From an uncultured Caulobacter sp. (GTDB lineage Bacteria > Pseudomonadota > Alphaproteobacteria > Caulobacterales > Caulobacteraceae), in contig NZ_CAMQSF010000014.1 in NCBI RefSeq assembly GCF_947036865.1, positions 1-64,000 on the forward strand: DNA of 64,000 nucleotides, written 5' to 3'. The notes beneath the pieces were generated by a model that made no database searches, was not told where the DNA came from, and worked only from the letters and a program-made list of their open reading frames with translations. Each line of letters starts with the position of its first letter. Within the stretch, counting starts at the first letter, position 1. The translations under genes and the position numbers were made by a program. This document shows positions 19,902 to 28,220 of the stretch, one piece after another.

Positions 19902-21242
19902 TTGTCCAAATCCGCATCCAGGTCCATTGACCACGCCGCGCCGATCCTGAAGGCGCTCGTCATCCATCCGGCGCGGCAGGTTCGCGGCCAGGCGGCCCTT
20001 GAGGCCAGGGATCCCAACGCCCGCCTCGAGGAGGCCGTCGGTCTCGCGATCGCGCTGGATCTCGAGGTCGTCGAGGCGCTCGTCGCGCCCCTGCGCGCCG
20101 TGACGCCGGCGACCCTGTTCGGCAAGGGCAAGGTCGAGGAATTCGCCGCGATCTGCGAGGTCGAGCACATCGACGTCGCCGTTTTCGACGATCAGCTGAC
20201 GCCGATCCAGCAGCGCAATCTCGAAAAGGCGCTGAAGGTCAAGGTCGTTGACCGTACGGGCCTGATCCTCGAGATCTTCGCCCGCCGGGCCCGCACGCGC
20301 GAGGGGCGGTTGCAGGTCGAGCTCGCGCGCCTGGAATACGAGCGCTCGCGCCTGGTCCGCACCTGGACCCACCTGGAGCGCCAGCGCGGCGGCACCGGCT
20401 CGACCGGCGGCCCCGGCGAAACCCAGATTGAACTCGACCGCCGCCTGATCCGCGACAACATCGCCAAGCTCAAGAAGGAGCTGGACGAGGTGCGCCGGAC
20501 GCGGACCCTGCATCGCAGCGCCCGCAGGAAGGTCCCGTATCCGACCGTCGCCCTGGTGGGCTACACCAACGCCGGCAAGTCCACCCTGTTCAACCGCCTG
20601 ACCGAGGCGGAGGTGCTGGCCAAGGACATGCTGTTCGCGACCCTGGATCCGACCCTGCGCACGGTGAAGCTGCCCGATGGCCGGCCGGCGATCATGTCCG
20701 ACACCGTCGGCTTCATCTCCGACCTGCCGCACGAACTGGTCGAAGCCTTCCGGGCCACGCTGGAGGAGGTGCAGGAGGCTGACGTGGTCCTGCACGTGCG
20801 CGACGTCGCCAATCCGGACAGCGAGGCCCAGGCGCGCGACGTCGAGACGGTGCTGTCCGAGCTCGGCGTCACGCTCGACGAGGGCAAGACCGTCGTCGAG
20901 GTCTGGAACAAGATCGACCTGCTGTCGGACGACGACCGCGACATCGTCGAGGGCCAGGCCCGCCGCACCAACGCCTCGCCCGTCTCGGCGGTCACGGGCG
21001 AGGGTTGCGAGGCGCTGCTGCGGCGCGTCGCGGGTCTGATCGACGATTCCCCGCCGGTCGAGGTGTCGCTCGGCGCGCACGAGGGGCAGGCGCTGGCCTG
21101 GATCTACCGCAACGGCCGCGTGCTCAGCCGCTATGATGGCCCGGCCGGCGACGTCCAGTTGGTCGCCCGCCTCGATGGGCAGGCGCTGGGCCGCTTCGAG
21201 CGCCAGTTCCCCGACGCCCTGGTCAAGGCCGCGGCGGAGTAG
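19902..21242 (+). CDS. hflX: Ribosome-associated GTPase HflX
   Basis: This 446-residue TRAFAC GTPase splits stalled or hibernating ribosomes in E. coli (family knowledge). It has an N-terminal HflX domain (ending GRLQVELARLEYERSRL), a glycine-rich linker GGTGSTGGPGETQIE, and a G domain with G1 GYTNAGKST, G3 DTVGFI and G4 NKID. No ATG lies near the domain start. A TTG at 19902, 11 nt after hfq, gives LSKSASRSIDH and is taken as the start with moderate certainty. The C-terminus overlaps the convergent rpiB by 20 nt. Confidence 0.93.
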   Translation: MSKSASRSIDHAAPILKALVIHPARQVRGQAALEARDPNARLEEAVGLAIALDLEVVEALVAPLRAVTPATLFGKGKVEEFAAICEVEHIDVAVFDDQLTPIQQRNLEKALKVKVVDRTGLILEIFARRARTREGRLQVELARLEYERSRLVRTWTHLERQRGGTGSTGGPGETQIELDRRLIRDNIAKLKKELDEVRRTRTLHRSARRKVPYPTVALVGYTNAGKSTLFNRLTEAEVLAKDMLFATLDPTLRTVKLPDGRPAIMSDTVGFISDLPHELVEAFRATLEEVQEADVVLHVRDVANPDSEAQARDVETVLSELGVTLDEGKTVVEVWNKIDLLSDDDRDIVEGQARRTNASPVSAVTGEGCEALLRRVAGLIDDSPPVEVSLGAHEGQALAWIYRNGRVLSRYDGPAGDVQLVARLDGQALGRFERQFPDALVKAAAE

Positions 21243-21663
21243 CCAGCTTTTCGACCCGCCGCACATGACGGCCGCCCGCGAACGGCGTCGTCAGGAAAGC
21301 CTCGACGCAGGCCTTCGCCGTGTCTGGCGTGATCGCCCGGGCGCCCAGCGCGATGACGTTGGCGTCGTTGTGCTCGCGGCTCAGGGCGGCGGTCGCGGGT
21401 TCGGTCACGAGAGCGCAGCGGCAGGCCGGATGGCGATTGACCGCGATCGATATGCCCACGCCGGAACCACAGAGCGCGACGCCGAACGCGGACCAGCCGC
21501 TGGCGATGTGTTCAGCGAGCTTGTAGCCGTAGTCGGGATAGTCGACCGGAGTCCCGTCGTCAGGACCCAGGTCCGTCACCTCGTGGCCCCGCGCCGCCAA
21601 CCAGGCCGCCAGTTCGGCCTTCAGGGCGACGGCGGCGTGGTCCGACGCGATGGCGACGCGCAT
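21223..21663 (-). CDS. rpiB: Ribose-5-phosphate isomerase B
   Basis: This 146-residue RpiB/LacAB-family isomerase interconverts ribose 5-phosphate and ribulose 5-phosphate, and some members act on other aldoses. It opens with VAIASDHAAV (active-site Asp and His), has the catalytic Cys in CGSGVGISIAVNR, and the NVIALGAR loop. The ATG at 21663 overlaps the mazG stop by one base (TGATG), indicating coupled translation. The 3' end overlaps hflX on the opposite strand by 20 nt. Confidence 0.95.
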   Translation of the reverse strand: MRVAIASDHAAVALKAELAAWLAARGHEVTDLGPDDGTPVDYPDYGYKLAEHIASGWSAFGVALCGSGVGISIAVNRHPACRCALVTEPATAALSREHNDANVIALGARAITPDTAKACVEAFLTTPFAGGRHVRRVEKLATPPRP

Positions 21664-22490
21664 CAGGCCTCTTTTTCCGCCGCCTTGGCCGCGTTCCACA
21701 GGCCATCCATCTCGGCGAGATCGGACTGGTCCGGCGTCTTGCCTCGCTCGGCGAGCCGCGCTTCGACGAAGCCGAAGCGGCGGGTGAACTTGGCGTTGGT
21801 GGCGCGCAGGGCGTCCTCGGGATCGACATCGAGCTTGCGGGCCAGGTTGGCGCAGACAAAGAGGATGTCGCCCAACTCCTCGCGCGCCTTGGCCTTGTCG
21901 CCGGCCTCGATCTCGACGGCGATCTCCTCGGTCTCCTCGCGCAGCTTGTCGAGCACCTCGGCGGCCGACGGCCAGTCGAAGCCGACGCGGGCGGCGCGCT
22001 TGGTCAGCTTCACGGCGCGGGTCAGGGCGGGCAGGCCAGCCGGCACGTCGTCCAGAACGCCGGTCTTGGCCTTGGCCTTGCGCTCTTCGGCCTTCAGCTG
22101 CTCCCAGCCGGCGACCTGGGCCGAGAGGTCGTCATAGGCGTGGTCGCCGAATACGTGCGGATGGCGGCGGATCATCTTGTCGGAAATGGCCGTCGCGACG
22201 TCCCTGAGGTCGAACGCGCCTTGCTCCTCGGCCATGCGCGAATGGAACACGACCTGCAGCAGGAGATCGCCCAGCTCTTCCTTCAGCTCCGGCAGGTCGT
22301 TGCGCTCGATGGCGTCGGCGACCTCATAGGCCTCCTCGACCGTGTAGGGCGCGATGGTGGCGAAGGTCTGCTCCAGGTCCCAGGGGCAGCCGCCGACCGG
22401 GTCGCGCAGCTTGGCCATGATCTCCACGAGGCGGAAGAGCGGGTGCTGATCTTCACTCGGCGGGGCCAAGGGCGGGGTCTGGGAAGGCAT
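21663..22490 (-). CDS. mazG: Nucleoside triphosphate pyrophosphohydrolase MazG
   Basis: This 275-residue tandem-domain MazG hydrolyses (d)NTPs and non-canonical nucleotides to monophosphates. The opening MAKLRDPVGGCPWDLEQTF and the metal-binding EELGDLLLQVVFHSRMAEE (first domain) and REELGDILFVCANLARKL (second domain) are clear. Its first 38 nt overlap the end of the upstream transporter gene, and its stop overlaps the rpiB start by one base. Confidence 0.96.
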   Translation of the reverse strand: MPSQTPPLAPPSEDQHPLFRLVEIMAKLRDPVGGCPWDLEQTFATIAPYTVEEAYEVADAIERNDLPELKEELGDLLLQVVFHSRMAEEQGAFDLRDVATAISDKMIRRHPHVFGDHAYDDLSAQVAGWEQLKAEERKAKAKTGVLDDVPAGLPALTRAVKLTKRAARVGFDWPSAAEVLDKLREETEEIAVEIEAGDKAKAREELGDILFVCANLARKLDVDPEDALRATNAKFTRRFGFVEARLAERGKTPDQSDLAEMDGLWNAAKAAEKEA

Positions 22491-23865
22491 TCGGCTGCGA
22501 CTCGGCTGCGGACGTGGCGGCGGCCGCCGAAGCCGCGTCCCGCGCCGCGAGCTGGCGCTGGATCTCGGCGAGGCGGTTCGCGTCCAGCGGATAGCGCATC
22601 ATGATCGCCGCGACCACCAGTCCCAGCACCGCCGGCACGAAGGCGTAAAGTCCGATCAAGGCCGCGTCGCCCTCCGGCGTCGAAACCTTGGGGTCGAAAC
22701 CCAGCCAGCCCAGCGCGATGAACACGGCCACGGCCAGGGCGTAGCCCAGCTTCACCGTGCCGGTGACGATCGCGTAGAGCAGGCCGGTCTTGTCGACGCC
22801 GCTTTCAAGCCGCTCCTCGTCGCCGACGTCGGCCATCATCGAGCGCACCAGCACCGGCGCGGCGGAATAGGGGAGGCCGGCCAGAATGAGCACGACCATG
22901 CCGATGCCCGAATTGCCTTCCGGCGTGATCACCGCGCAGACCTGGACGAAGGCGTAGACGATGGCGGCCACGACCAGCGCCCGGTGCTTGCCGAGCCGCT
23001 TGGCCAGAATCGGCCAAAGCGGCGCGCCGACCAGGGCGGCGACGAAATAGACCAGTAGCAGGACGCCGGCCTGGGTCTTGTCGAAGTGCTTGATGCGCTC
23101 GAAGAAGAACAGGAACAGCGTGCCGGCGATGCCGGGAGCCAGGCCCATCAGCAGGTCGGCCGTCAACAGCCGTCGCACCGACGGCCGCCCCAGGAGCTGG
23201 AAATACTGCTTAAGGCCGGTGTGGGCGGGACGCGGCGGCGCCTCCGGCTCCTTGACGCCCAGGACCGCCAGGGCCGTGGTCACGGGCAGCAGGAGCACGA
23301 TGAACCAGCCCATGGCGCGTACGCTGTCGAGGTGGTCGCCCCTGAGCACGCCCGTGACGAACGGCGGCAGGCAGAGCACCAGGATCATGCCCACGACATT
23401 GGCGGCCTGCCACCAGCCGTAGATCCTGGAGCGTTGCTGATAGTCGCTCGACAGCACCGCGCCCCAGGCGGTCTGCGACAGCACCACGATCGAGAAGCCC
23501 GCGTAGAGCACCGCCAGCCAGAACCAGAGATACAGCGATCCGACTCCAGGCTCGGCCATGAACAGGGCGTAGACTCCGGCCGTCAGCAGCGGCGCGCCGA
23601 AGATCATCCACGGGCGGAAGCGGCCGAAGCGTGAACGGGTGCGGTCCAGCACGCCGCCGAAGATCGGGTCGAACAGGATGTCGAACAGCTTGACGATCAG
23701 AAAGGCCGAGCCGACCGCGGTCAGCGAGAGGCCCAGCGAGTTGATGTAGTATTCCGGCAGATACACCACGAGCGGCAGGCCCATGGCCGCGACCGGGATG
23801 CAGGGCGCGGCGAACGCGGCGAGCGACCATGAGGACGCTCTCTGAGGCGATGGCCCTTGCGACAT
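22453..23865 (-). CDS. GPH-family (MelB-like) sugar:cation symporter
   Basis: This 470-residue major-facilitator protein has about 12 transmembrane helices. The diagnostic glycoside-pentoside-hexuronide signature KLFDILFDPIFGGVLDRTRS followed by RFGRFRPW is present near residues 45-75. The substrate is not predictable. A sugar or glycoside taken up with H+ or Na+ is likely, and the rpiB neighbour hints at pentose metabolism only weakly. The start has a GGGAGGAG ribosome site. It heads a minus-strand GPH-mazG-rpiB unit and is divergent from the B12 riboswitch/receptor. Confidence 0.87.
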   Translation of the reverse strand: MSQGPSPQRASSWSLAAFAAPCIPVAAMGLPLVVYLPEYYINSLGLSLTAVGSAFLIVKLFDILFDPIFGGVLDRTRSRFGRFRPWMIFGAPLLTAGVYALFMAEPGVGSLYLWFWLAVLYAGFSIVVLSQTAWGAVLSSDYQQRSRIYGWWQAANVVGMILVLCLPPFVTGVLRGDHLDSVRAMGWFIVLLLPVTTALAVLGVKEPEAPPRPAHTGLKQYFQLLGRPSVRRLLTADLLMGLAPGIAGTLFLFFFERIKHFDKTQAGVLLLVYFVAALVGAPLWPILAKRLGKHRALVVAAIVYAFVQVCAVITPEGNSGIGMVVLILAGLPYSAAPVLVRSMMADVGDEERLESGVDKTGLLYAIVTGTVKLGYALAVAVFIALGWLGFDPKVSTPEGDAALIGLYAFVPAVLGLVVAAIMMRYPLDANRLAEIQRQLAARDAASAAAATSAAESQPNAFPDPALGPAE

Positions 23866-24054
23866 GCTCGATCTCCTCCCAGCGCTGTTGCTCGCGCCGC
23901 GCCCGTGGTCCGGACGCTCTTATCGCCCGAGTGTGCGAGGAATACGCCAGGCGCGCCAGCCTCTTCGTGACGTCGACCCGAAGCCGCCTTCGAGGATGAC
24001 CGGCGCGGCGCCATCCGAAGCTGCGCATTGACCGTGTGCGACGCACCGGGTAGG

Positions 24055-24225
24055 CCTGCCCGGGCGTCAGGTTCCTCGCGAGAGGATGAAAAGGGAACGA
24101 GGTTGAAGACCTCGGCTGCCCCCGCAACTGTAAGCGGCGAGTTCTAGCGCCATTGGCCACTGGGTCTCCATGACCTGGGAAGGCGGCGCCAAGAGCAGTG
24201 ACCCGCGAGCCAGGAGACCTGCCCG
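24055..24225 (+). promoter_or_regulatory. Cobalamin (B12) riboswitch
   Basis: The region carries the conserved cobalamin aptamer elements in order: the AGGTTCC/GGGAAC P2-P3 arms (about 24068-24098), the core GGCTGCCCCCGCAACTGTAA (24114-24133), a CACTGGG segment, CCTGGGAAGG, and the B12 box GCCAGGAGACCTGCC (24209-24223). Binding of adenosylcobalamin would repress the downstream receptor. About 160 nt of expression platform follow before the ATG, including a perfect 7-bp hairpin GGACCGC-GCG-GCGGTCC at 24294-24310. The remaining part of this 520-bp gap (23866-24054) is the divergent promoter region. Confidence 0.95.
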
Positions 24226-24385
24226 GCGCGGTCGTTCATCGCTCGGCCGGGGTGCGCCGAACGAACGGGATCTCCCGAGAAACGACAGTCACAGGACCGC
24301 GCGGCGGTCCGGGGCGTTCGCGCGGCCGTCAGGCTGGCGGGAGCGTCGCGGTCGACGCGCGGGTCGTTCAAAAGGGAATGAACTT

Positions 24386-26335
24386 ATGATCCGAGCGTTT
24401 CTCAGCTCCACCGCCTTGGCGTCCGTCCTGATCGCCAACCCCGTCCTGGCCCGCGATCAGCAGGCGCCCGAGGCGGACGTCGCCGGTCGCGCCGGCGCCA
24501 ACGGCGTCGCCGAACTTGTCGTCACCGCCACGCGCGCGGCGACCCCGATCGAGAAGATCGGCGCGTCAGTGACGGTCCTGACCGAGCCTGTCATCAAGGC
24601 CAGCCAGGCCGTCGTGGTCACGGAACTGCTGGCCCAGCAGCCCAGCGTAAGCTTCGCCCGCAACGGCGGCCCAGGCTCCGCGACCAGCCTCTATATCCGG
24701 GGCGCGGAGTCCCAGCACGCCGTGGTGCTGATCGATGGCGTCAAGCTGAACGACCCCTCGTCGACCCAGGGCGGCTTCAACAGCGGCAATCTTCTCGTCG
24801 GCGACATCGCCCGCATCGAAATCCTTCGCGGCGCGCAGTCGACCCTGTGGGGCAGCCAGGCCATCGGCGGCGTGGTCAATATCGTGACCGCCGACCCGAC
24901 CGTCCCCTTCACCAGCTCGGTGGAAGCCGAGGGCGGGGCCCGCGACACCGCCTATCTGCGCGGCGCGATCGGCGGCGCCACCGACAAGGTCACCTGGCGC
25001 GCGGCCGGCGGCTACTACACCACCGACGGCTTCTCCTCGTACAAGTTCGGGACCGAGAAGGACGGCTACCAGAACGCCGGCGCCTCGGGCCGCCTGCGCG
25101 TGAAGCTGGCCGACAACGTCTCGGCCGAGGTGCGCTCGGTCTATTCGCGCGGCAAGAACGACTTCGACGGCTTCAATGTCGACAGTCCGGAGTTCGGCCG
25201 CACCAAGGAACTGGTCGTCTATTCCGGCCTGAACGTCGCCCTGCTGGACGGCCGCTGGAACAACCGCATCGGCTTCGGCTACACCGACACCGACCGCCAG
25301 AACTACAATCCCGCGCGGAGCGTCCCGCTGACCTTCGACGCGGCCGGCAAGAACCGGCGCTGGGAATACCAGGGCGCGCTGGCGATCTCCGACCTAGTTA
25401 GCGCCACCTTCGGGGCCGAGCACGAGCGCGCCACGATGCGCACCCGCTCGCCCAGCGTCGCCCAGCCGCTGGTTCCGTTCCGCACCGGCCGCGTCGGCGT
25501 CGACAGCCTCTACGGCCAGCTGCGCGCCGAGCCGGTGAAGGGCCTCAGCCTGACCGGCGGGCTCCGGTACGAGGACCACGACACCTATGGCAGCCACACC
25601 CTGGGTCAGGTCGCCGCCGCCTGGGCCGTGAACGACGGCGATACGGTCCTGCGGGCCAGCTTCGGCCAGGGCTTCCGCGCCCCGGGGCTCTACGAGCTCT
25701 ATAGCGAGTACGGCAATGTCGGCCTGTCGCCCGAGACGTTCGACAGCTGGGACGCCGGGGTCGAGCAGCGCCTTCTGGGCGGCAAGGCCCGGGTCTCGGC
25801 CACCTGGTTCCACCGCCAGGCCGACAACGAGATCCGCTTCTTCTCGTGCTCGTCGACCTCGTCCGATCCGCTGTGCCGCCCCGGCGGGACGTTCCGGTTC
25901 GGCTATTACAGCAACCTGCAGAAGACCAAGGCCCAGGGCCTGGAGCTGATCGGCGAACTGAAGCCCGTCCAGGGCCTGACCCTGACCGGCAACTACACCT
26001 ACACCGACGCAGAGTCCGACAGCGGCGCCAGCAAGGGCAAGCAGCTCACGCGGCGGCCGAAGACCATGGGCAATCTGTCGGCGACCTACCGCTGGCCGGT
26101 CGGCCTGTCGACCGGGGTAGCGGTGCGTTATGTGGGCAAGACCTACAACAACGACGCCAACACCCAGGTGGTCGCCAGCTACGCCACGGTCGATCTGCGG
26201 GCTTCTTACCCGATCAACGAAAACCTCGAGGTTTTCGGTCGGGTCGAGAACGCCTTCGACAAGGACTATCAGACGATCCTGAACTACGGGACGCCGGGGC
26301 GTGGAGCCTTCGTCGGCCTGCGAGCGCGCTTCTAG
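24386..26335 (+). CDS. btuB: TonB-dependent vitamin B12 receptor, BtuB-like
   Basis: This 649-residue outer-membrane receptor is under cobalamin-riboswitch control, which strongly supports corrinoid uptake. It has a signal peptide (cleavage after NPVLA, about residue 22), a TonB box (ELVVTATR), a plug domain (SLYIRGAESQHAVVLIDGVK and the following RIEILRGAQSTLWGSQAIGG) and a 22-strand-type barrel ending in the aromatic terminal residue of GLRARF. The frame is open upstream to 24170, but that part overlaps the riboswitch, so the ATG at 24386 is used. No periplasmic BtuF or BtuCD gene is adjacent. Confidence 0.93.
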   Translation: MIRAFLSSTALASVLIANPVLARDQQAPEADVAGRAGANGVAELVVTATRAATPIEKIGASVTVLTEPVIKASQAVVVTELLAQQPSVSFARNGGPGSATSLYIRGAESQHAVVLIDGVKLNDPSSTQGGFNSGNLLVGDIARIEILRGAQSTLWGSQAIGGVVNIVTADPTVPFTSSVEAEGGARDTAYLRGAIGGATDKVTWRAAGGYYTTDGFSSYKFGTEKDGYQNAGASGRLRVKLADNVSAEVRSVYSRGKNDFDGFNVDSPEFGRTKELVVYSGLNVALLDGRWNNRIGFGYTDTDRQNYNPARSVPLTFDAAGKNRRWEYQGALAISDLVSATFGAEHERATMRTRSPSVAQPLVPFRTGRVGVDSLYGQLRAEPVKGLSLTGGLRYEDHDTYGSHTLGQVAAAWAVNDGDTVLRASFGQGFRAPGLYELYSEYGNVGLSPETFDSWDAGVEQRLLGGKARVSATWFHRQADNEIRFFSCSSTSSDPLCRPGGTFRFGYYSNLQKTKAQGLELIGELKPVQGLTLTGNYTYTDAESDSGASKGKQLTRRPKTMGNLSATYRWPVGLSTGVAVRYVGKTYNNDANTQVVASYATVDLRASYPINENLEVFGRVENAFDKDYQTILNYGTPGRGAFVGLRARF

Positions 26336-26371
26336 CGCGCGTCCCGCCGGGCGGTCGCCAGATCGCCCGGC

Positions 26372-26971
26372 TCAGGCCTTGTCGAAGCCCGGCAGTTCGA
26401 TCCTGACCAGCTTCCAGGCGAAGACGCCGCGTCGCTCCAGAACGAGGCCGAAGGTGTCGCCGTCGCGGCGATCACGATAGGCGGCCTTGAAGTGGTTGAG
26501 GTCGAGATAGGCCAGCTTACGCTCGGTGTCCGACGGAGACTTGGCCTTGGCCGGAGCCTCGGCCGGGGCTTGGGGCGCTGGGTCCGTGGGGCCCGGCGCG
26601 GCTTGCGCCGTGCTTTGCGGCGCCTTGTTCGTCGCCACCATGGTCGCGATCGCGTCGGGCGTGGCGTAGGTCTCCACGGCCTTGTCGACGACGCCGACCA
26701 GCAGCATCTGGCCGAAGGCGGCGAAGGGGTTGTCCCGCAGCTTCGGATCTTCGGCGAACTTGCGTGTCATCGCCGCCTTCAACTGGCTCTTCAGGCTCTC
26801 GCGCACCGCCGGAAAGTCGACCGCGCTTTCCAGCCTGGCCTTGTCGCCCGCCCGGGCGGCTTCGTTCAGGTTCTGGAGCGCCAGAAGCGGCGAGACGAAA
26901 TAGCCGGCGACCAGAAGGACGACGGCGACGGTCGCGCCAGCGCCGATCAGGATACGATTGTTGCGAGTCAT
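26372..26971 (-). CDS. DUF2939-family membrane-anchored protein
   Basis: This 199-residue protein has one N-terminal transmembrane helix (about 7-27) and a periplasmic helical domain. The sequence YFVSPLLALQNLNEAARAGDKARLESAVDFPAVRESLK is the typical DUF2939 opening. A Pro/Ala-rich linker (about 125-145) leads to a short C-terminal domain (LAYLDLNHFKAAYRDR). No catalytic residues are known for the family. It is convergent with btuB and lies just downstream of the alginate-lyase gene. Confidence 0.85.
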   Translation of the reverse strand: MTRNNRILIGAGATVAVVLLVAGYFVSPLLALQNLNEAARAGDKARLESAVDFPAVRESLKSQLKAAMTRKFAEDPKLRDNPFAAFGQMLLVGVVDKAVETYATPDAIATMVATNKAPQSTAQAAPGPTDPAPQAPAEAPAKAKSPSDTERKLAYLDLNHFKAAYRDRRDGDTFGLVLERRGVFAWKLVRIELPGFDKA

Positions 26972-27027
26972 CGGAGCCTCCAGCCGCGATTGACGCAGGC
27001 GTAAGGCGCCTGGTCAACCGGACGGGG

Positions 27028-28089
27028 TCAGCGCGGCGGCGACGCGCGCAGGATTTCAATCCACGGCGCCGGCTTCTTGCCGGTGCGCTTGACGAGGTCG
27101 TCGCCCAAGGCCCCGTACTTCGGATCCAGAAGGCTGGCCAGGGCGTAGGTGCCCACGGCGTTCGAGACGTCCCAATTGTGCGGCGCGTACTCGGCCTGGC
27201 CCGAGGCGGCGCGGTCGCGGTCGAACTGGATCTTGGAATTGGCGAACTCGATGTGCGTCTTCTCTCCGGTGGCGTAGGCCGTCAGCCAGTCCAGCGAGTG
27301 GGGCAGGCTAGCGCCGGCGGCGGTCTTGAACGTGAACCAATCCTCGCCATGGGCCTGGGCGGCCAGCGCCGCCATCATCAGCGGGTCCAGATCGTAGGTC
27401 ACATAGTGCAGGGCGTCGCGTTCGTGGAAATCGAACATCGACCCGTCGGCATAGAGATTGGCCGCGATCTGGTCGCGGAACGCCTGCCGGGCGCGGGCGA
27501 TGAGCTTGGCGTCGCCTGTCTGGTAAGCGGCCAAGGTCGCCAGCTTGACCCGGTGGCTCTGCCAGTTGGTGTTGAAGTTCCTGGGTTTGGCGTCCATGGC
27601 GTCGAGATAGCCGCTGGCCATCTTGCGCCAGAACCCGTCGAGCTTGGCCCGGATCGGCGCGGGCAGGTCGTCCTCGGTCAGGTCATAGGCCATGATCAGG
27701 GTGTCGAAGCCCGTTTCGTCGATTGGGTTGAACGAGATCTGATAGATGTCGGCCCAGTTCTCGAGATAGCGCCCGGTCGCCGCGAGGAAGCGGCGATCGC
27801 CGGTCAGGCGGTAGGCGATCGCGAAGTTCAGCACGATCGGCTGGTCCTCGCGGGCCTTGATGCTGATCTCGCGGATGCCCTTGCCCGGCAAGGTGCCCTC
27901 GGTATGGGCGTGCGGGATGGCGCCCGGTGGCCGATCCAGGTTCGCGGCGGCCTTCGAGACGATCGAGTCCCTGCTCGCGGGCGCGATCGGTCCCTTGCCG
28001 AAGCCCGGCCCCAGCAGCCCGTAGTCGGCGGCCTGAGCGGCGGAGGCGGTGACGATCAAGCCGGCCGCGGCCATCCAAGCAGTCTTCAA
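27028..28089 (-). CDS. Exported alginate-lyase-family protein
   Basis: This 353-residue protein probably acts in the periplasm on uronate polysaccharides. The TTG at 28089 is chosen because a GGGAGG site lies 5 nt upstream and it opens a good signal peptide (KTAWMAAAGLIVTASAAQA). The upstream extension to 28317 runs through the promoter and operator and is rejected. The body matches the alginate_lyase (PF05426-type) alpha/alpha-toroid: NTNWQSHRVKLATLAAY, FHERDALHYVTYDLDPL. The substrate may be alginate or mannuronate oligomers. No other polysaccharide-utilisation genes are adjacent. Confidence 0.82.
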   Translation of the reverse strand: MKTAWMAAAGLIVTASAAQAADYGLLGPGFGKGPIAPASRDSIVSKAAANLDRPPGAIPHAHTEGTLPGKGIREISIKAREDQPIVLNFAIAYRLTGDRRFLAATGRYLENWADIYQISFNPIDETGFDTLIMAYDLTEDDLPAPIRAKLDGFWRKMASGYLDAMDAKPRNFNTNWQSHRVKLATLAAYQTGDAKLIARARQAFRDQIAANLYADGSMFDFHERDALHYVTYDLDPLMMAALAAQAHGEDWFTFKTAAGASLPHSLDWLTAYATGEKTHIEFANSKIQFDRDRAASGQAEYAPHNWDVSNAVGTYALASLLDPKYGALGDDLVKRTGKKPAPWIEILRASPPR

Positions 28090-28140
28090 AGCAGCCTCCC
28101 AACGCTGAACCTCGCCCGCGTCTTCGCGTGGCGTCGGGAA

Positions 28141-28170
28141 AGATATCTGACCACCTGAAGCGCTTGTCAA
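28141..28170 (-). promoter_or_regulatory. Sigma-70-type promoter of the alginate-lyase gene
   Basis: On the minus strand TTGACA (28170-28165) and ATATCT (28146-28141) are separated by 18 nt. The start codon is about 50 nt downstream. The -35 box is a perfect consensus, unusual in this GC-rich sequence. Confidence 0.65.
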
Positions 28171-28189
28171 TAATTGGCTATGCCAATTA
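28171..28189. promoter_or_regulatory. 19-bp palindromic operator next to the -35 box
   Basis: TAATTGGC-TAT-GCCAATTA is a perfect 8-bp dyad with a 3-bp spacer, immediately upstream of the -35 hexamer. It resembles operators of GntR/FadR-type uronate regulators (AATTGGTnnnACCAATT pattern), which would suit an alginate-lyase gene. No GntR gene is in the window. The adjacent LysR regulator is another possible binder but usually uses a T-N11-A site. Confidence 0.65.
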
Positions 28190-28220
28190 AGGGAACTGGT
28201 CCGACCGTTCTCCGGCCGCT

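Noticed and set aside
24170..24385. 72-codon N-terminal extension of the btuB-like frame
   Set aside because: It overlaps the cobalamin riboswitch and lacks a signal peptide; the ATG at 24386 opens a good one.
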